The notes: generated from the letters alone by a model not told the origin. Shown: positions 9,901 through 18,801, numbered from the stretch's first letter. The stretch is 64,000 nucleotides of DNA from G963663735 sp963663735 (GCA_963663735.2 CAXXHN010000002.1:1364001-1428000), one strand, 5' to 3'. Translations and numbers: made by a program.

Positions 9901-9974
9901 ACTTTATCCAGAAACCCTTCCTTCCCTCAAAATTGACAGCAAAAATCAGGGAAATATTAAACTCTGATTTATAG
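6927..9974 (+). CDS. Cytoplasmic hybrid histidine kinase with five PAS domains and a receiver
   Basis: 1015 residues without a signal or membrane segment. Five PAS-like sensor domains in tandem (about residues 10-130, 138-260, 268-385, 390-505, 510-635) are followed by HisKA with the phospho-acceptor in LAGGVAHDFNNLL (His651) and a HATPase. The ATPase shows NLAVNARDAMP and ISDNGPGMN, then FFTTK and GTGMGLSMVYGIVKQ. The C-terminal receiver has ILVVEDEAPVRK, the phospho-Asp in LLLTDVIMPG (Asp946) and IQKPF. It likely senses intracellular redox, ligand or gas signals and passes phosphate His to Asp internally, then to an unlinked partner. The start could also be the second Met (6930). No cognate response regulator is adjacent. 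Confidence 0.93.
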   Translation: MMKNEFPETSFRELVDTISSGVAVYAVKNDGLSGKDYIILDFNRTALELEGKSKDEVVGRSLFDLRPNIDEFGLIPVFREVWKSGKPAFFPAKSYVDENFSNWYENRIFRLSNNRIVAIYDDVTERKNAEEALRKSEALFREVINSIEKAIAVYEPIDNGRDFKFVEMNKFGESITQYRAEEVLGKSLLQLFPGESSIGLIEKLKETWETGRTTQIPLKQYQDDRISLWVENTLIRLPSGKIIAIFEDTFEQRSAETALRESEEKLRNYIDNAPDGFFIADNSGCYLDVNPAATLITGYSRDELLTMNISNLIPEDSRKLAEAHFTKLINTGLSNGEVPFIRKDGERRIWNVKSVKISENLFMAFTQDMTELRSIQESIRENESRYRTAERIGLTGNWEFNIKTNEFLGSDGAKMIYGFDPLQETFSTEKVESLIPERERVHQALIDLIEHETPYNLEFEILPLGGKSPKTITSIARLIRDENGNPLKVSGVIQDITERKQNESALKASEEKYRKLFNSIRDAILVADTNRNITDCNQAFIDLFGYSRSEIINKKTSSIYKDKAAFLDMGKAISDHNQASSSFIITISYQKKDKTTFPGETKVFYLHDDAGSTKGFIGLIRDVSSQILLEEQIRQSQKMEAIGQLAGGVAHDFNNLLTIINGYSDMLLDGKKQGESTYEELQQIRQAGSRAAALTGQLLAFSRKQVLEPKILDVNLLIARTKEMLRRIIGEDIDLVTHYDASLAAIRADPGQFDQIILNLAVNARDAMPRGGKLTIETRNALLPDATNANPNNPISGKQVLITISDNGPGMNQKTLNRIFEPFFTTKKAGKGTGMGLSMVYGIVKQSGGEIQVFSKTTEPGRGTSFKIYFPAVEDPAATITQNTDTRISLEGKETILVVEDEAPVRKLIGHTLSRYGYKLIMASGGSEAQELIKSVDHPIHLLLTDVIMPGMSGRELADIILKTHPDIQVCFMSGYTDDAISHHGILDQDLHFIQKPFLPSKLTAKIREILNSDL

Positions 9975-10010
9975 AGCCGCTTCCCTGGAAGTCTGGAGTA
10001 AATAGTTTAA

Positions 10011-10325
10011 TTATTTCTCCTCAGATCCATCGAGTACTTCCCTTACTTTAAGGCTTAATGTCTGCAGGCTGAAGGGTTTTTGAATAAACTGCTGATCATC
10101 CTCCAGCACTCCGTGATTGGCAATGACACTTCCGGTATATCCGGACATGAAGAGAACCTTTAGCGCAGGGCACTTCTCAGCAGCCCTGACAAACAGCTCC
10201 CTGCCATTTATTCCAGGCATTATCACATCGGTCAGCAAAAGATGAATCTGGAAACCATTTTCTTCGATAATACTTAATGCCTCGGTACCATTTTCGGCTA
10301 CAAGAACCTTATATCCCTGCCGCAT
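10011..10325 (-). pseudogene. Orphaned C-terminal receiver fragment of the frameshifted PocR kinase
   Basis: 104 residues that begin in the middle of a receiver domain (RQGYKVLVAENGTEAL) and contain the phospho-Asp motif LLLTDVIMPGINGREL, FMSGYTG and FIQKPF. The missing first part of the domain (ILLVEDNRQVRDLALS) is the end of the next gene, in another frame, and the two overlap. Together they would make one complete receiver. This piece has no independent ribosome-binding site that I can see, so it is a remnant rather than a free-standing regulator, unless the assembly has an error here. Confidence 0.75.
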
Positions 10326-12271
10326 GAGGATAGTGCCAGATCACGGACTTGCCTGTTATCCTCCACCAGCAGGATAGTTTCAGAGCCACGCAGATCGGTC
10401 GCCGTCCTTTTTTCAACCTGCTCCTTGATCTCTGATTCCGCCGACACAGGCAGGTAAACCTTAAAAGTGGTACCAACGCCTGGTGAGCTTTTAACCCAAA
10501 TATCACCCTTATGTTGTTTGACTATGCCGTAGACTGTGGCCAGTCCCAAGCCTGTGCCATAGTCACCCTTTGTGGAAAAAAAAGGCTCAAATATCTGATT
10601 TACAACCATATCATCCATGCCGCAACCCGCATCACTGACGGCAAGCATAACGTATCTGCCGGTTTTAACATCCTCAAGGGTATCGGCATAATTCTCATCC
10701 AGGCAAGTACATCCAGTCTCAATAGTAAGCCTGCCTCCTTGCGGCATGGAGTCGGCGGCGTTAACCGCCAGGTTCATAATAACCTGTTCTATCTGGCCGA
10801 TATCTGCCATTATTATTGGAATATCGGGTAATAGCGAGAGTTCTATTTCAATATCTTCACGGATGGTGCGCTTCAGCAGTTTCTTGAATTCCTTAATAAC
10901 TTCGTTAAGATTAAGAGGTTTATACTCAAGCGTCTGTTTGCGGCTGAAAGCCAGGAGCTGCTGCACAAGATCCCGGGCCCGGAATCCAGCTTTCAGGATT
11001 TCCTCCACGTATTCCCTTTGTTCTTCATCCTGAGAAAAGTACTCCTCAAGCATCTCCCCGTAACCAATAACAGGAGATAACAGATTATTGAGGTCATGGG
11101 CCACACCTCCGGCCAGGCGGCCGATGGACTCAATCTTCTGGGCGCGGTGGTACTTCTCTTCAAGCCGGACTTTCTCTTCATCTGCCCGCCTGCGATCGGT
11201 TATGTCACGCCCAATGCCTAACACTCCAACCAGTCTGCCATCTCTCCGGTACATTGGAGTCTTAATGGTTTCCAGGATTTCATGGTGCCCGTCATTTTTA
11301 AAAGTGACATCCTCTTCGTTTTTGCAGGGCCTTCCACTTTTCATTGCCCGCTGATCATTCTTCCGGAAAAAGTCAGCCATTTTTCTGTCGACAAAATCGT
11401 AATCCGTTTTCCCGATAATATCTTCCTCTTTTGCGCCGAACAAATCCTCAAACCTTGAATTGCATAAAAGGTAGATGCCATCCAGGTCTTTCAGCCACAC
11501 TAAATCCGGAATTGCCCGGATCAATGTCCGCAAATGCGTTTCACTTTCATTTAGAGCCTCCACTACCCGCTTACGTTCGCGGCTTTCCTCTTCAAGCTGG
11601 CTGTTGGCAATGATGATCCGAGAAATATAAGTCGTGAAATTGACCAGGAAACTCATTAAATGATCAACAGATTCCCGGCTGATTCTTGGAACCTTCCGGA
11701 CTGCCTCCAGGTAAGATTCCTTATCAAATCCGAATATATCAGCCTGATCAATGAAAAATTCTTCATCTACTTTATCGTCATCAAAAAAAAACTGTCCGGT
11801 AAAGATGTTCCCGAGGTGTCTGTCCCCGATATACAGTGGAGTAACAACATCCCACAGCCCGTTTTTGCATTTATAGGCAACATATTCTCCGGGTTTGACA
11901 TTCTCAGCCAGATGAATGTCACTTTCCCTGCAGTTGCAAGCTGTTTCCGGGTTAATTCTATGAAATTTAGTACATATATCCAGCCACCCTGAAGCCTGGA
12001 GCACTTTACCATTCAGATCAAGGATTGCCGTCGCTTTGTTTGTCAAATGATAAAAATCATCCATGATCGCTTGAATTTCCACAGTATTGATAACCGATGC
12101 AAGGGCATCATCGAGAGACTTAATTTCCGGATCCATCTTAAGGTCAATTTGATGAAGGACTCGGTCCTCGTCATGAATCACCTTTTTCGCAATCACTCCA
12201 TTTCCATTCTTTTCCCGTTCCAGATCCCTGACTCTTTGTTCTAATTCTTCGTATGTAGGTTTTTTTGACAT
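10298..12271 (-). CDS. PocR-PAS hybrid histidine kinase, truncated by a frameshift in its receiver
   Basis: Cytoplasmic sensor kinase starting MSKKPTYEELEQRV; this ATG at 12271 is preferred over the open-frame start at 12331, as it is the usual start of such kinases. Residues about 40-230 form a PocR-type ligand domain with its cysteines (ACNCRESD, YKCKNGLWD). Then come a PAS domain (IPDLVWLKDLDGIYLLCN), HisKA (GRLAGGVAHDLNNLLSP), a HATPase (NLAVNAADSMP, GTGLGLATVYGIVKQ) and the first strand of a receiver (ILLVEDNRQVRD). It then runs out of frame into CGRDIRFL. The remaining receiver is at 10011-10325. The kinase core is intact and could still autophosphorylate, but the internal relay is lost. 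It is downstream of a SpoIIE-type phosphatase gene on the same strand. Confidence 0.88.
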   Translation of the reverse strand: MSKKPTYEELEQRVRDLEREKNGNGVIAKKVIHDEDRVLHQIDLKMDPEIKSLDDALASVINTVEIQAIMDDFYHLTNKATAILDLNGKVLQASGWLDICTKFHRINPETACNCRESDIHLAENVKPGEYVAYKCKNGLWDVVTPLYIGDRHLGNIFTGQFFFDDDKVDEEFFIDQADIFGFDKESYLEAVRKVPRISRESVDHLMSFLVNFTTYISRIIIANSQLEEESRERKRVVEALNESETHLRTLIRAIPDLVWLKDLDGIYLLCNSRFEDLFGAKEEDIIGKTDYDFVDRKMADFFRKNDQRAMKSGRPCKNEEDVTFKNDGHHEILETIKTPMYRRDGRLVGVLGIGRDITDRRRADEEKVRLEEKYHRAQKIESIGRLAGGVAHDLNNLLSPVIGYGEMLEEYFSQDEEQREYVEEILKAGFRARDLVQQLLAFSRKQTLEYKPLNLNEVIKEFKKLLKRTIREDIEIELSLLPDIPIIMADIGQIEQVIMNLAVNAADSMPQGGRLTIETGCTCLDENYADTLEDVKTGRYVMLAVSDAGCGMDDMVVNQIFEPFFSTKGDYGTGLGLATVYGIVKQHKGDIWVKSSPGVGTTFKVYLPVSAESEIKEQVEKRTATDLRGSETILLVEDNRQVRDLALSSCGRDIRFL

Positions 12272-12459
12272 ATGGCCCCCGTAATTTAAGAACAAAAAAG
12301 AAGTATCCCGAAACTCTATTATACTTATCATTTACAGGAACAGAAATAACTTTAAGTCCTTACTGAAAATATTCGTCTGGGCTGAAATGATCTTGCAATG
12401 GAACAGCACTAGATAATAAGGTACTGACTGGGGCTTGATTTCGCTTCCACATCCTGAGA

Positions 12460-13983
12460 TTAGGAGGTCACCTTGCAGATCAGGGTTGTCATGTCGTCAT
12501 GAGGAGGATTCTCTCCGGAAAAATCCAGTGCCGCCTTATTGATCTTTTCAACGATTTCCCTGGCACGGCACGCCCGATTATCCTTCAATATCTCAAGAGC
12601 GCGATCAGCACCAAATTCGATCTCTTCCGGCGATACTGCTTCAGTAACTCCGTCCGTCAGAAAAACAAGCAGGTCTCCCTTTTCCAGAAAGATGGGCTCA
12701 CTCGATTTAAAAACAGTGTCAGGGAAAAGCCCCAGGGGCATTCCTGTACTACTTAAAACGTAACCTAATTGCCCTGAAGCTTTCATCAGGTAACCGGGAA
12801 TGTGTCCCGCACTGGCGTAAACCAGAGTTCGTTGTTCAGGATTGATGAGGCCCAGAAGCAATGTCACATGACGGCCGCCCTCGAGATCCGCAGCCAGCAC
12901 TTTGTTCACCCTAGTCAGGATCCTGCCCATATCCGGGTCGTTTTCCACAAAAGATCGAATATAAGCCCTCGTTTCAGCCATGATGAGGGCGGAACCAAAT
13001 CCATGCCCCGACACATCCCCAACGGCCATTACAAAATTTCCATCGGTCTTTCTCAAAAAATCAAAGTAGTCTCCCCCGGTTTCGGCCACAGGAAAGGCGG
13101 CTCCTCCTATATCATAGCCTTCTATCAAGGGGAATGTATCCCTGTAATAACGCTGTTGCACTTCGCGAGCCAGCCTGAGCTGGAACTCCTGTTCCAGCTG
13201 CCGTCTCTGCTCGGTAACATCCTTCAACACCGAAACGTAATGGGTAATCTCTCCGTTATCTGCTTTCATAGGAGTGATTGTCTGTTCAGTCCTGTAGAGT
13301 TGGCCGGATTTCTTACGGTTTATGATTGTCCCGCGAAATACGCCTCCGCTGGAAATCGTATTCCGCAGGTTTTCGTAAAACTCCTTGGTGTGGCGGCCTG
13401 ATTTCAGAAGGCCGGGGGTTTTCCCCAGAGCTTCCTCGCGTTCGTAGCCGGTAGTCTGAACAAAGGCGGGATTGATGTATTCAATTACAAAGTCCCTGTT
13501 GGTGATAAATACACTGTCAGCAGTCTGTTCAACCGCGTTGGAAAGGCGTTCCAGCCGCTCTTCGGCTTTTTTTAGATCAGTAATATCGCGGAAACATACG
13601 ACACCGCCGCGCAGGACACCCTTTTCATCCCGCAACGGTATGCTGCTGGTCCTGATCAATGCTCCGTTCGGGACACCTGGATTCCTTATCAACATTTCAA
13701 AATCAGAGACCTCTTCTCCCAGCATGGAGCGGGCCAGCGGCAGCTCTTCAGGAGACATCAATCTCGAACCATCCGGGGTGAAACATCCAAACCGCCTGGT
13801 CCACTCAGATGGAGGTGAATCTATAGATCCCATACCAAGGATTTTTTCAGCGACTCGGTTAAAAAACAAAAATTTTCCATCCTGGTCAACCACAACAATC
13901 CCGTCAATCATACTTTCGATTACTGCCTTTACGGCATCAACGTCTGTCCAGTCACCATTTTCAATAATCTCCTCAATATCCAA
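12460..13983 (-). CDS. PAS-PAS-SpoIIE (PP2C-type) serine phosphatase, RsbU-like
   Basis: Two PAS domains (about residues 25-140, with SMIDGIVVVDQDGKFLFFN; and 150-270, with YINPAFVQTTGYEREEALG) lead into a PP2C-family SpoIIE domain. The metal motifs are AETGGDYFDF, AVGDVSGHG, FLTDGVTEA and PHDDMTTLICK. Such proteins dephosphorylate anti-sigma-factor antagonists and release a partner-switching module. The TTG at 13983 is preferred because AGGGAGG lies eight bases upstream; an ATG at 14031 has no such site. No antagonist or anti-sigma gene lies nearby. The downstream kinase gene on the same strand suggests a shared signalling unit. Confidence 0.92.
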   Translation of the reverse strand: MDIEEIIENGDWTDVDAVKAVIESMIDGIVVVDQDGKFLFFNRVAEKILGMGSIDSPPSEWTRRFGCFTPDGSRLMSPEELPLARSMLGEEVSDFEMLIRNPGVPNGALIRTSSIPLRDEKGVLRGGVVCFRDITDLKKAEERLERLSNAVEQTADSVFITNRDFVIEYINPAFVQTTGYEREEALGKTPGLLKSGRHTKEFYENLRNTISSGGVFRGTIINRKKSGQLYRTEQTITPMKADNGEITHYVSVLKDVTEQRRQLEQEFQLRLAREVQQRYYRDTFPLIEGYDIGGAAFPVAETGGDYFDFLRKTDGNFVMAVGDVSGHGFGSALIMAETRAYIRSFVENDPDMGRILTRVNKVLAADLEGGRHVTLLLGLINPEQRTLVYASAGHIPGYLMKASGQLGYVLSSTGMPLGLFPDTVFKSSEPIFLEKGDLLVFLTDGVTEAVSPEEIEFGADRALEILKDNRACRAREIVEKINKAALDFSGENPPHDDMTTLICKVTS

Positions 13984-14397
13984 CTCCTGTACCTCCCTGT
14001 TACCGCCCACTCCATCTCCTTCTGGAACCATAACCAGCCATCAGGACAGAACTTTGCCAGAAATTCTTCCGATACCAGCACAAGCAGACTGATTGAGATC
14101 CTGAAATTTCCAGTATGATGCCTGAAAACCTTCGTTCCGGTCACATGGATTAAGGACCACTTCAACCGAAGATCCTGTAATCAACAATTATGAGAATTTT
14201 CCCAGTCAATGTATCCAGACGTAATGATTGATACGCTTTTCCCCGCATTATAGTTTCGAGTAACCTCCTTTTCGATTGCATTGGTCGGAGAGGTTTACGT
14301 TTGGGCAGGTTAATAAAAAACCAGAAGGTTTCGGGAGAAATGTTCTGAGTGGCCTGCAACTGGTGCTGCCTTCGTTGACGAAGAAATAAAAAGCAAA
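13984..14397. other. Intergenic stretch without a supported gene
   Basis: It carries the ribosome-binding site of the SpoIIE phosphatase (13992-13998). Two short minus-strand open frames (14162-14359 and 13929-14165) show no recognisable domain and no good ribosome-binding site. It may hold degraded upstream coding sequence. I see no terminator. Confidence 0.4.
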
Positions 14398-15348
14398 CTA
14401 CTCTCTGCCAATTCTCTTCGCATTCAATTCCATATGCATCAGGGTTTGCGGAGAACCGCGGTCGCCAAGAAGGTACCCTATCGATTCCCCAAAAGCAGCA
14501 AACTGTCGCAAGGCAAATAAAAACGGCAGGGCAAAAAAACTATTTTTTAACTGAGGATGATTAATCCCGAGTGCCCTGAAAAGCCTTATGATCTGAAGAA
14601 TGGGGACGCACAAAGCTACGGACACGGCATAAAACAGTCGCCTTCCCATTCCCCAACCCTCTTCAATAACCCGGTAATGCCCCAATGACCGACAGACTGC
14701 AAAATGACTCCAAAACAGATCATGCATGCATTCCAGAGACTTGTGCAGGACAATTGCCCCTGATGCCAGATAAATTCGGCATCCTTCCTTTCCAAGTATC
14801 CATGACAATGCGACTGCTTTCTTTTGATCTAAATCTGTGAACTCTAAAAAATTTAACAATCTTTCCCTGTTGTAGGCCACATTACAGTCCGGACATATAT
14901 TCACCTCTCCGCTTTTAACTGGGTGAGAGAATATTCCATACTCGGCAAGAAAAACACAACGGAAATAAAATGTATCAGGGCTGCCGTTTTTCATAGCGTA
15001 TACAACGGACATCCACCCTTCTTCAGAAGCTTGGAAAAGCTGATTTGCCCATTCTTTTTCGGCCACACAATGATCCTCTAAAAAGGCTACAACTTCACCC
15101 TTGGCTATCTTCAGAGCTAAAATCTGAGCTTGCAGCATGTCTGCCGCTGCATCCAGTTGGATAATCTTAATGACCAGCTTTTTTGCCAGTGACTCAGGCA
15201 CACTTATTTGTACTCCAATCGCCAGCACGATTAATTCAATTTCTTCAGCAATTGTCTGATTGAGAATCGACTCAAGAAATCCGTTACTGATGAACTGATC
15301 ATTGCCTGCCAGGGTAGCAACGGAAACCTTGATTCCAGTTGAATTCAT
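14398..15348 (-). CDS. Glycosyltransferase family 2-like protein with C-terminal hydrophobic segments
   Basis: 316 residues. The N-terminal half is a GT-A fold: VSVATLAGNDQFISNGFLES, then ESILNQTIAEEIELIVLAIG, and an acidic metal/nucleotide site VVAFLEDHCVAEKEW in the DxD position. The C-terminal part has hydrophobic stretches (AVSVALCVPILQIIRLF and FFALPFLFALRQFAAFGES), which suggests membrane association. It is the last gene of a three-gene operon with a radical SAM enzyme and another GT2. Sugar donor and acceptor cannot be told. The N-terminal Rossmann-like part is divergent from standard GT2 (no clear VDDGS motif), so confidence in activity is moderate. Confidence 0.75.
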   Translation of the reverse strand: MNSTGIKVSVATLAGNDQFISNGFLESILNQTIAEEIELIVLAIGVQISVPESLAKKLVIKIIQLDAAADMLQAQILALKIAKGEVVAFLEDHCVAEKEWANQLFQASEEGWMSVVYAMKNGSPDTFYFRCVFLAEYGIFSHPVKSGEVNICPDCNVAYNRERLLNFLEFTDLDQKKAVALSWILGKEGCRIYLASGAIVLHKSLECMHDLFWSHFAVCRSLGHYRVIEEGWGMGRRLFYAVSVALCVPILQIIRLFRALGINHPQLKNSFFALPFLFALRQFAAFGESIGYLLGDRGSPQTLMHMELNAKRIGRE

Positions 15349-15392
15349 GAACCTATCCTTATCCAGAGATGTAATTCAGGAAGTATAAACAT

Positions 15393-16298
15393 TCAGTATC
15401 TCTTCAGGTGAGGCGCTTTAACATGATATTGCCTGTATGCTTTTTGCCAGGATTCAGAGACTGTTTCCCGTTCTATTTCAACAAATTTTAATTTCTTTCC
15501 CTTATCTTTATTCCGGATGGCTGCTACCCTGAAAAAACCACATACCGGGCAAAGTTTTTCGAAATGATCCCGCATCGAATCATTCACATCAGGAAGCATT
15601 TTTCTCCCGATGTCCCATCCATAGACACGATCGATACCCCCGCAAATCGGGTGCGGATAATAGCCGTTACAGGTGAGACCCAACCCGTAGCAGGCAGGCA
15701 AATGGCAGCCTGTTGAGAAATCCATTTGATCATATTCACTCGAATCACAAGGGGCCAGGTTGAAATCCCAATGCTCCTGCTGGAAAACTGACGATTTCCC
15801 TGAATTGTGGATATAAACCTCCCGTTCGGGCAACGATTCGAGAACCTTTCCGCATCGCTCCCCGAAACCATTTGTCTGGACTTTTATAAAGGTACCTGGT
15901 GAATACCTTTTCCTGTATATTAAGAGCAGTTCAATGATTTCCCTGATATGCGGGTGTTGAGTAGGCTCTCCTCCTTCAATAAGAATTTCTTTCCACACCC
16001 TGTTATTTTCCACACTCTGCTTTATGAATTTTTCTATCTGATCAAGTCCCATGTGCTCCTGAGAGGGTGCCTGGTTGCTGGCACAGGAGCGATTACAGTC
16101 CACACACCCCAGATTGCAGGCCGATGTTATGTCAATGATAATCTTCCGGTGGCTCGGCCGATATGGAGGTCCAGATCTCTCAGCTTTCCACAGGTTATAT
16201 CTTTCAATAATTTCCATGGGCTTCAGCAGAATTTTTCCAGACCTCTGTGGCAGTCTGTTATGCAGACTATATGCGAGTTTAAAATAACGGTTTTTCAT
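15393..16298 (-). CDS. Radical SAM enzyme with extra C-terminal cysteines
   Basis: 301 residues from the ATG at 16298 (GAAGG just upstream); the frame stays open to a TTG at 16349. The radical-SAM cluster motif CxxxCxxC is ACNLGCVDCNRSC (Cys61, Cys65, Cys68). It is followed by the LIEGGEPTQHP motif that binds S-adenosylmethionine. More cysteines follow (GCHLPACYGLGLTCNG, HPICGGID, LCPVCGFF), in the manner of SPASM/twitch enzymes with auxiliary Fe-S clusters. It lies between two glycosyltransferase genes in one operon. It may modify a sugar, lipid carrier or small peptide on the way to a surface glycan. The substrate is unknown. Confidence 0.85.
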   Translation of the reverse strand: MKNRYFKLAYSLHNRLPQRSGKILLKPMEIIERYNLWKAERSGPPYRPSHRKIIIDITSACNLGCVDCNRSCASNQAPSQEHMGLDQIEKFIKQSVENNRVWKEILIEGGEPTQHPHIREIIELLLIYRKRYSPGTFIKVQTNGFGERCGKVLESLPEREVYIHNSGKSSVFQQEHWDFNLAPCDSSEYDQMDFSTGCHLPACYGLGLTCNGYYPHPICGGIDRVYGWDIGRKMLPDVNDSMRDHFEKLCPVCGFFRVAAIRNKDKGKKLKFVEIERETVSESWQKAYRQYHVKAPHLKRY

Positions 16299-16352
16299 AC
16301 CTTCGTTTCTGTTGTTACAGCAGCTTCTCGCCTGGGAAGCAATCAGCAAACA

Positions 16353-17297
16353 CTAGGTTCCATATTTTTGCCTGTTTATCCAATAGGATAAAAGCGTTTC
16401 GAAAGCCCATAACGGGTCCCGTCTAAAAAACCTCAGGAAATTCAGAGAGTCCGGATTACTGTAGAATTCTTTTAAATAAGGCAGTTTGCGCTTCATATGG
16501 AAAAAATAGCTCCTGCAGTCATCATCAAGCAGCTCAACGTTCTGCTCAATACTTTCATACACAAAATCCAAAAAGCGGATCAGGCGTTTTTTATGAAGGT
16601 CCAAAGTCTGCCTGCCAAGTGTACTCTCGCGATGTATCTGCCAGTACACGGATGTTTCATGATCCAGGCAGGTTAAATTTTGCATGCTTAATTGGAGTAG
16701 AATCCACCAGTCAAAGTAGACCATGTCCGGATAACACTGTATTGAGACAGAATTCAACAGATCATTTCTGGTTACAAAGGAGGAAAACGTGGCAATGTTG
16801 TTTCTTTTTAAAAGGCTCCGCATATTATTGAAGGGACGTCTTCTGTGTGTAAACCAGCGCATCATTATTTGCCGGAGGATCATGTCACATCCGTACCATC
16901 CTTCAGAAACAACTTTGTATCCTGAAAAAACGACACCTACCTGCTTATTCTGATTCAATATTTCCACTTTATTTTTTAAAAAATTTCTGTCCCACCAATC
17001 ATCCGCCTCCAGAAAGGCGATATATTCCCCTTTTCCCATGCTTAAAGCGAATTGATAGGTTCTTAAAAGACCCTTGTTTTCATGTTCTGCGTGATGTGCA
17101 ACCTCAATTTTGGAAGGATGTAAGTCAGCCATTTGTCCAGCTATCCGCAAAGAGTCATCGGTAGACCCGTCGTCTACCAGCAGGATTGAATAATCTTCAT
17201 AGGTCTGGTTGAGAATTGATTCAATTGCCCGGGTAAGATACTGTGCCTGGTTATAACTGACAACGATGACAGTCACTTTGCAGTTGGAATTAACCAT
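16353..17297 (-). CDS. Glycosyltransferase family 2
   Basis: 314 residues with a textbook GT-A start: VTVIVVSYNQAQYLTRAIES, then ILLVDDGSTDDSL and IAFLEADDWWDRNFL (the DxD-equivalent ADD). It is expected to be a cytoplasmic or membrane-associated inverting transferase that uses a nucleotide sugar. It is the first gene of the operon that continues into the radical SAM enzyme and a second GT2-like gene, so it likely helps build a surface polysaccharide or glycolipid. No polymerase, flippase or priming transferase gene is near, so the pathway is incomplete here. Confidence 0.9.
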   Translation of the reverse strand: MVNSNCKVTVIVVSYNQAQYLTRAIESILNQTYEDYSILLVDDGSTDDSLRIAGQMADLHPSKIEVAHHAEHENKGLLRTYQFALSMGKGEYIAFLEADDWWDRNFLKNKVEILNQNKQVGVVFSGYKVVSEGWYGCDMILRQIMMRWFTHRRRPFNNMRSLLKRNNIATFSSFVTRNDLLNSVSIQCYPDMVYFDWWILLQLSMQNLTCLDHETSVYWQIHRESTLGRQTLDLHKKRLIRFLDFVYESIEQNVELLDDDCRSYFFHMKRKLPYLKEFYSNPDSLNFLRFFRRDPLWAFETLLSYWINRQKYGT

Positions 17298-17412
17298 TAT
17301 AATCTCAGTTCCGTTCCTGGTCAGATCAAGCGCATCTTGCTATAAGAGAGACCTTGCAATATCACCTTTTCTTCATCCATTCAGATAATAGGCATCTGCA
17401 GATACCAACCAG

Positions 17413-18717
17413 CTACCGAACCGCCTTGATAAGAATATCCCTCATTTGCAGCTTATTATACGGTTCAATGGCTTCGATTTTTACCTGGCCTTCTCGCGAA
17501 AACGGCATCCTGTTACGTGGATTAAAGGAAACCATGGCTGATGCGGTTCTCTGCCCGTTCAGGTAAACCGTCATCCGGTCACCTTTTACATACAGTGTAT
17601 ATTCGTTCCAGTCATTAAACTTGAACCATCCAAACATAGCCTGGCCGAGGCCATAAATTGACCCTGTGGGATTCCAGTGATGCCAGTCACGGACGTTTTC
17701 AATCTGAGCTTCCAATCCGTCCGGCTGCCCGTTTGCTCCTGAACGCACAAAAACGCCGGAATCACCTTCCCTGGATTCACCATCGTCCGGCATAAAAAAT
17801 TTCAATTTCAGGATAAAATCACCATACACTCCTTCGTGCACCAGAAATCCTTTTCCCGAATCAGGAAGGACAACCAGCGATCCATCCTCCACTCCAAACT
17901 TTGGCATATCACCAGGTGTTTCCCCATAAGATTTCCAGCCAGCCAGGTCTCTGCCGTTGAAGAGAGGAATAAAATCTCCTGAAGCCTTCTCCAGCTGCTC
18001 CTCTATGGTTGGAGGCAGGTCAAGGGTATCAGGAAGCCTCATCACCTTTATCTCCCGGAACCTCACCAGGCCGGCCCGCTGGTGCTGAAAAAACAGGCTT
18101 CCCCCCAGAGAACGCCGGTCAAAAACTTCCGTGGCGATTCGGCCGTTAACACTGATCCGTATGTGATCTCCATTGGCGTAAATTTCAGCGTCATTCCAGA
18201 TATTGGCAGGGGAAAGTCCCGGATAGGATCTGGTCAGGCGCCAGATGGAACCGGTTGGATATTCGTATTCATCATTGGCTGAGATCTCCATCTCATAGCC
18301 TTTCGCAAATTTTCGTTCAGCCTTAACTGGCACACGAAAAAAAACTCCGCTGTTTACAATCCTTTCCTGCTCAACATCCGGATCAGGTTCAATTGAATAC
18401 TGAAATCTCAAAATGAAATTCTCCAGCTCGGCTTTGCACCCCGCCATGCCCCGCGTGGTGGCCTCCTGGTTGCCGGGCCGTGCAACCATAGCTCCATCGA
18501 TTATCTCCCACTTCGATTCACCCGTAATCTCCCATCCATCAAAATTTTTGCCATTGAATAGAGGGACATAGTTGGTGTTGGCCAGCCGCGTTTCAGCCGG
18601 TTCGACAAAAAGCCGGTGCCCGGTGGGGACATATTCAGTAAATTGAGCTGATACCTGAGCCGGCATAAAACAAATTGTAAATAGTGAGAGCCTGAAACAC
18701 AGCATCATAAATTTCAT
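17413..18717 (-). CDS. Exported protein with two DUF1080 (3-keto-disaccharide hydrolase-like) domains
   Basis: 434 residues: Sec signal (about 1-25, ending QVSAQ), then two tandem concanavalin-like DUF1080 domains. The first starts YVPLFNGKNFDGWEITGES and the second starts FIPLFNGRDLAGWKSYGET. Each has the ligand loop NSGVFFRVP or DSGVFVRSG and the late WNEYTLYVKGDRMTVYLNG type of motif. Members of this family have been linked to hydrolysis or binding of 3-keto-glycosides. Probably periplasmic and part of the sugar-processing set of this region. The next gene upstream on the same strand is a GNAT protein, with an 84-base gap. Confidence 0.88.
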   Translation of the reverse strand: MKFMMLCFRLSLFTICFMPAQVSAQFTEYVPTGHRLFVEPAETRLANTNYVPLFNGKNFDGWEITGESKWEIIDGAMVARPGNQEATTRGMAGCKAELENFILRFQYSIEPDPDVEQERIVNSGVFFRVPVKAERKFAKGYEMEISANDEYEYPTGSIWRLTRSYPGLSPANIWNDAEIYANGDHIRISVNGRIATEVFDRRSLGGSLFFQHQRAGLVRFREIKVMRLPDTLDLPPTIEEQLEKASGDFIPLFNGRDLAGWKSYGETPGDMPKFGVEDGSLVVLPDSGKGFLVHEGVYGDFILKLKFFMPDDGESREGDSGVFVRSGANGQPDGLEAQIENVRDWHHWNPTGSIYGLGQAMFGWFKFNDWNEYTLYVKGDRMTVYLNGQRTASAMVSFNPRNRMPFSREGQVKIEAIEPYNKLQMRDILIKAVR

Positions 18718-18801
18718 TATTTCCCCTTTTTTTTTTCAAAATTCGAATTCAGCATTCAATAATACCCATATGCAGGAAATAAAAGAAGAAAGATCGTGGC
18801 A

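Noticed and set aside
12802..13401. 199-residue plus-strand open frame
   Set aside because: Antisense to the SpoIIE phosphatase gene.
13472..14092. 206-residue plus-strand open frame
   Set aside because: Antisense to the PAS domains of the phosphatase; Ser/Thr-rich shadow.
14162..14359. 65-residue minus-strand frame
   Set aside because: No family, no start signal; left as intergenic.
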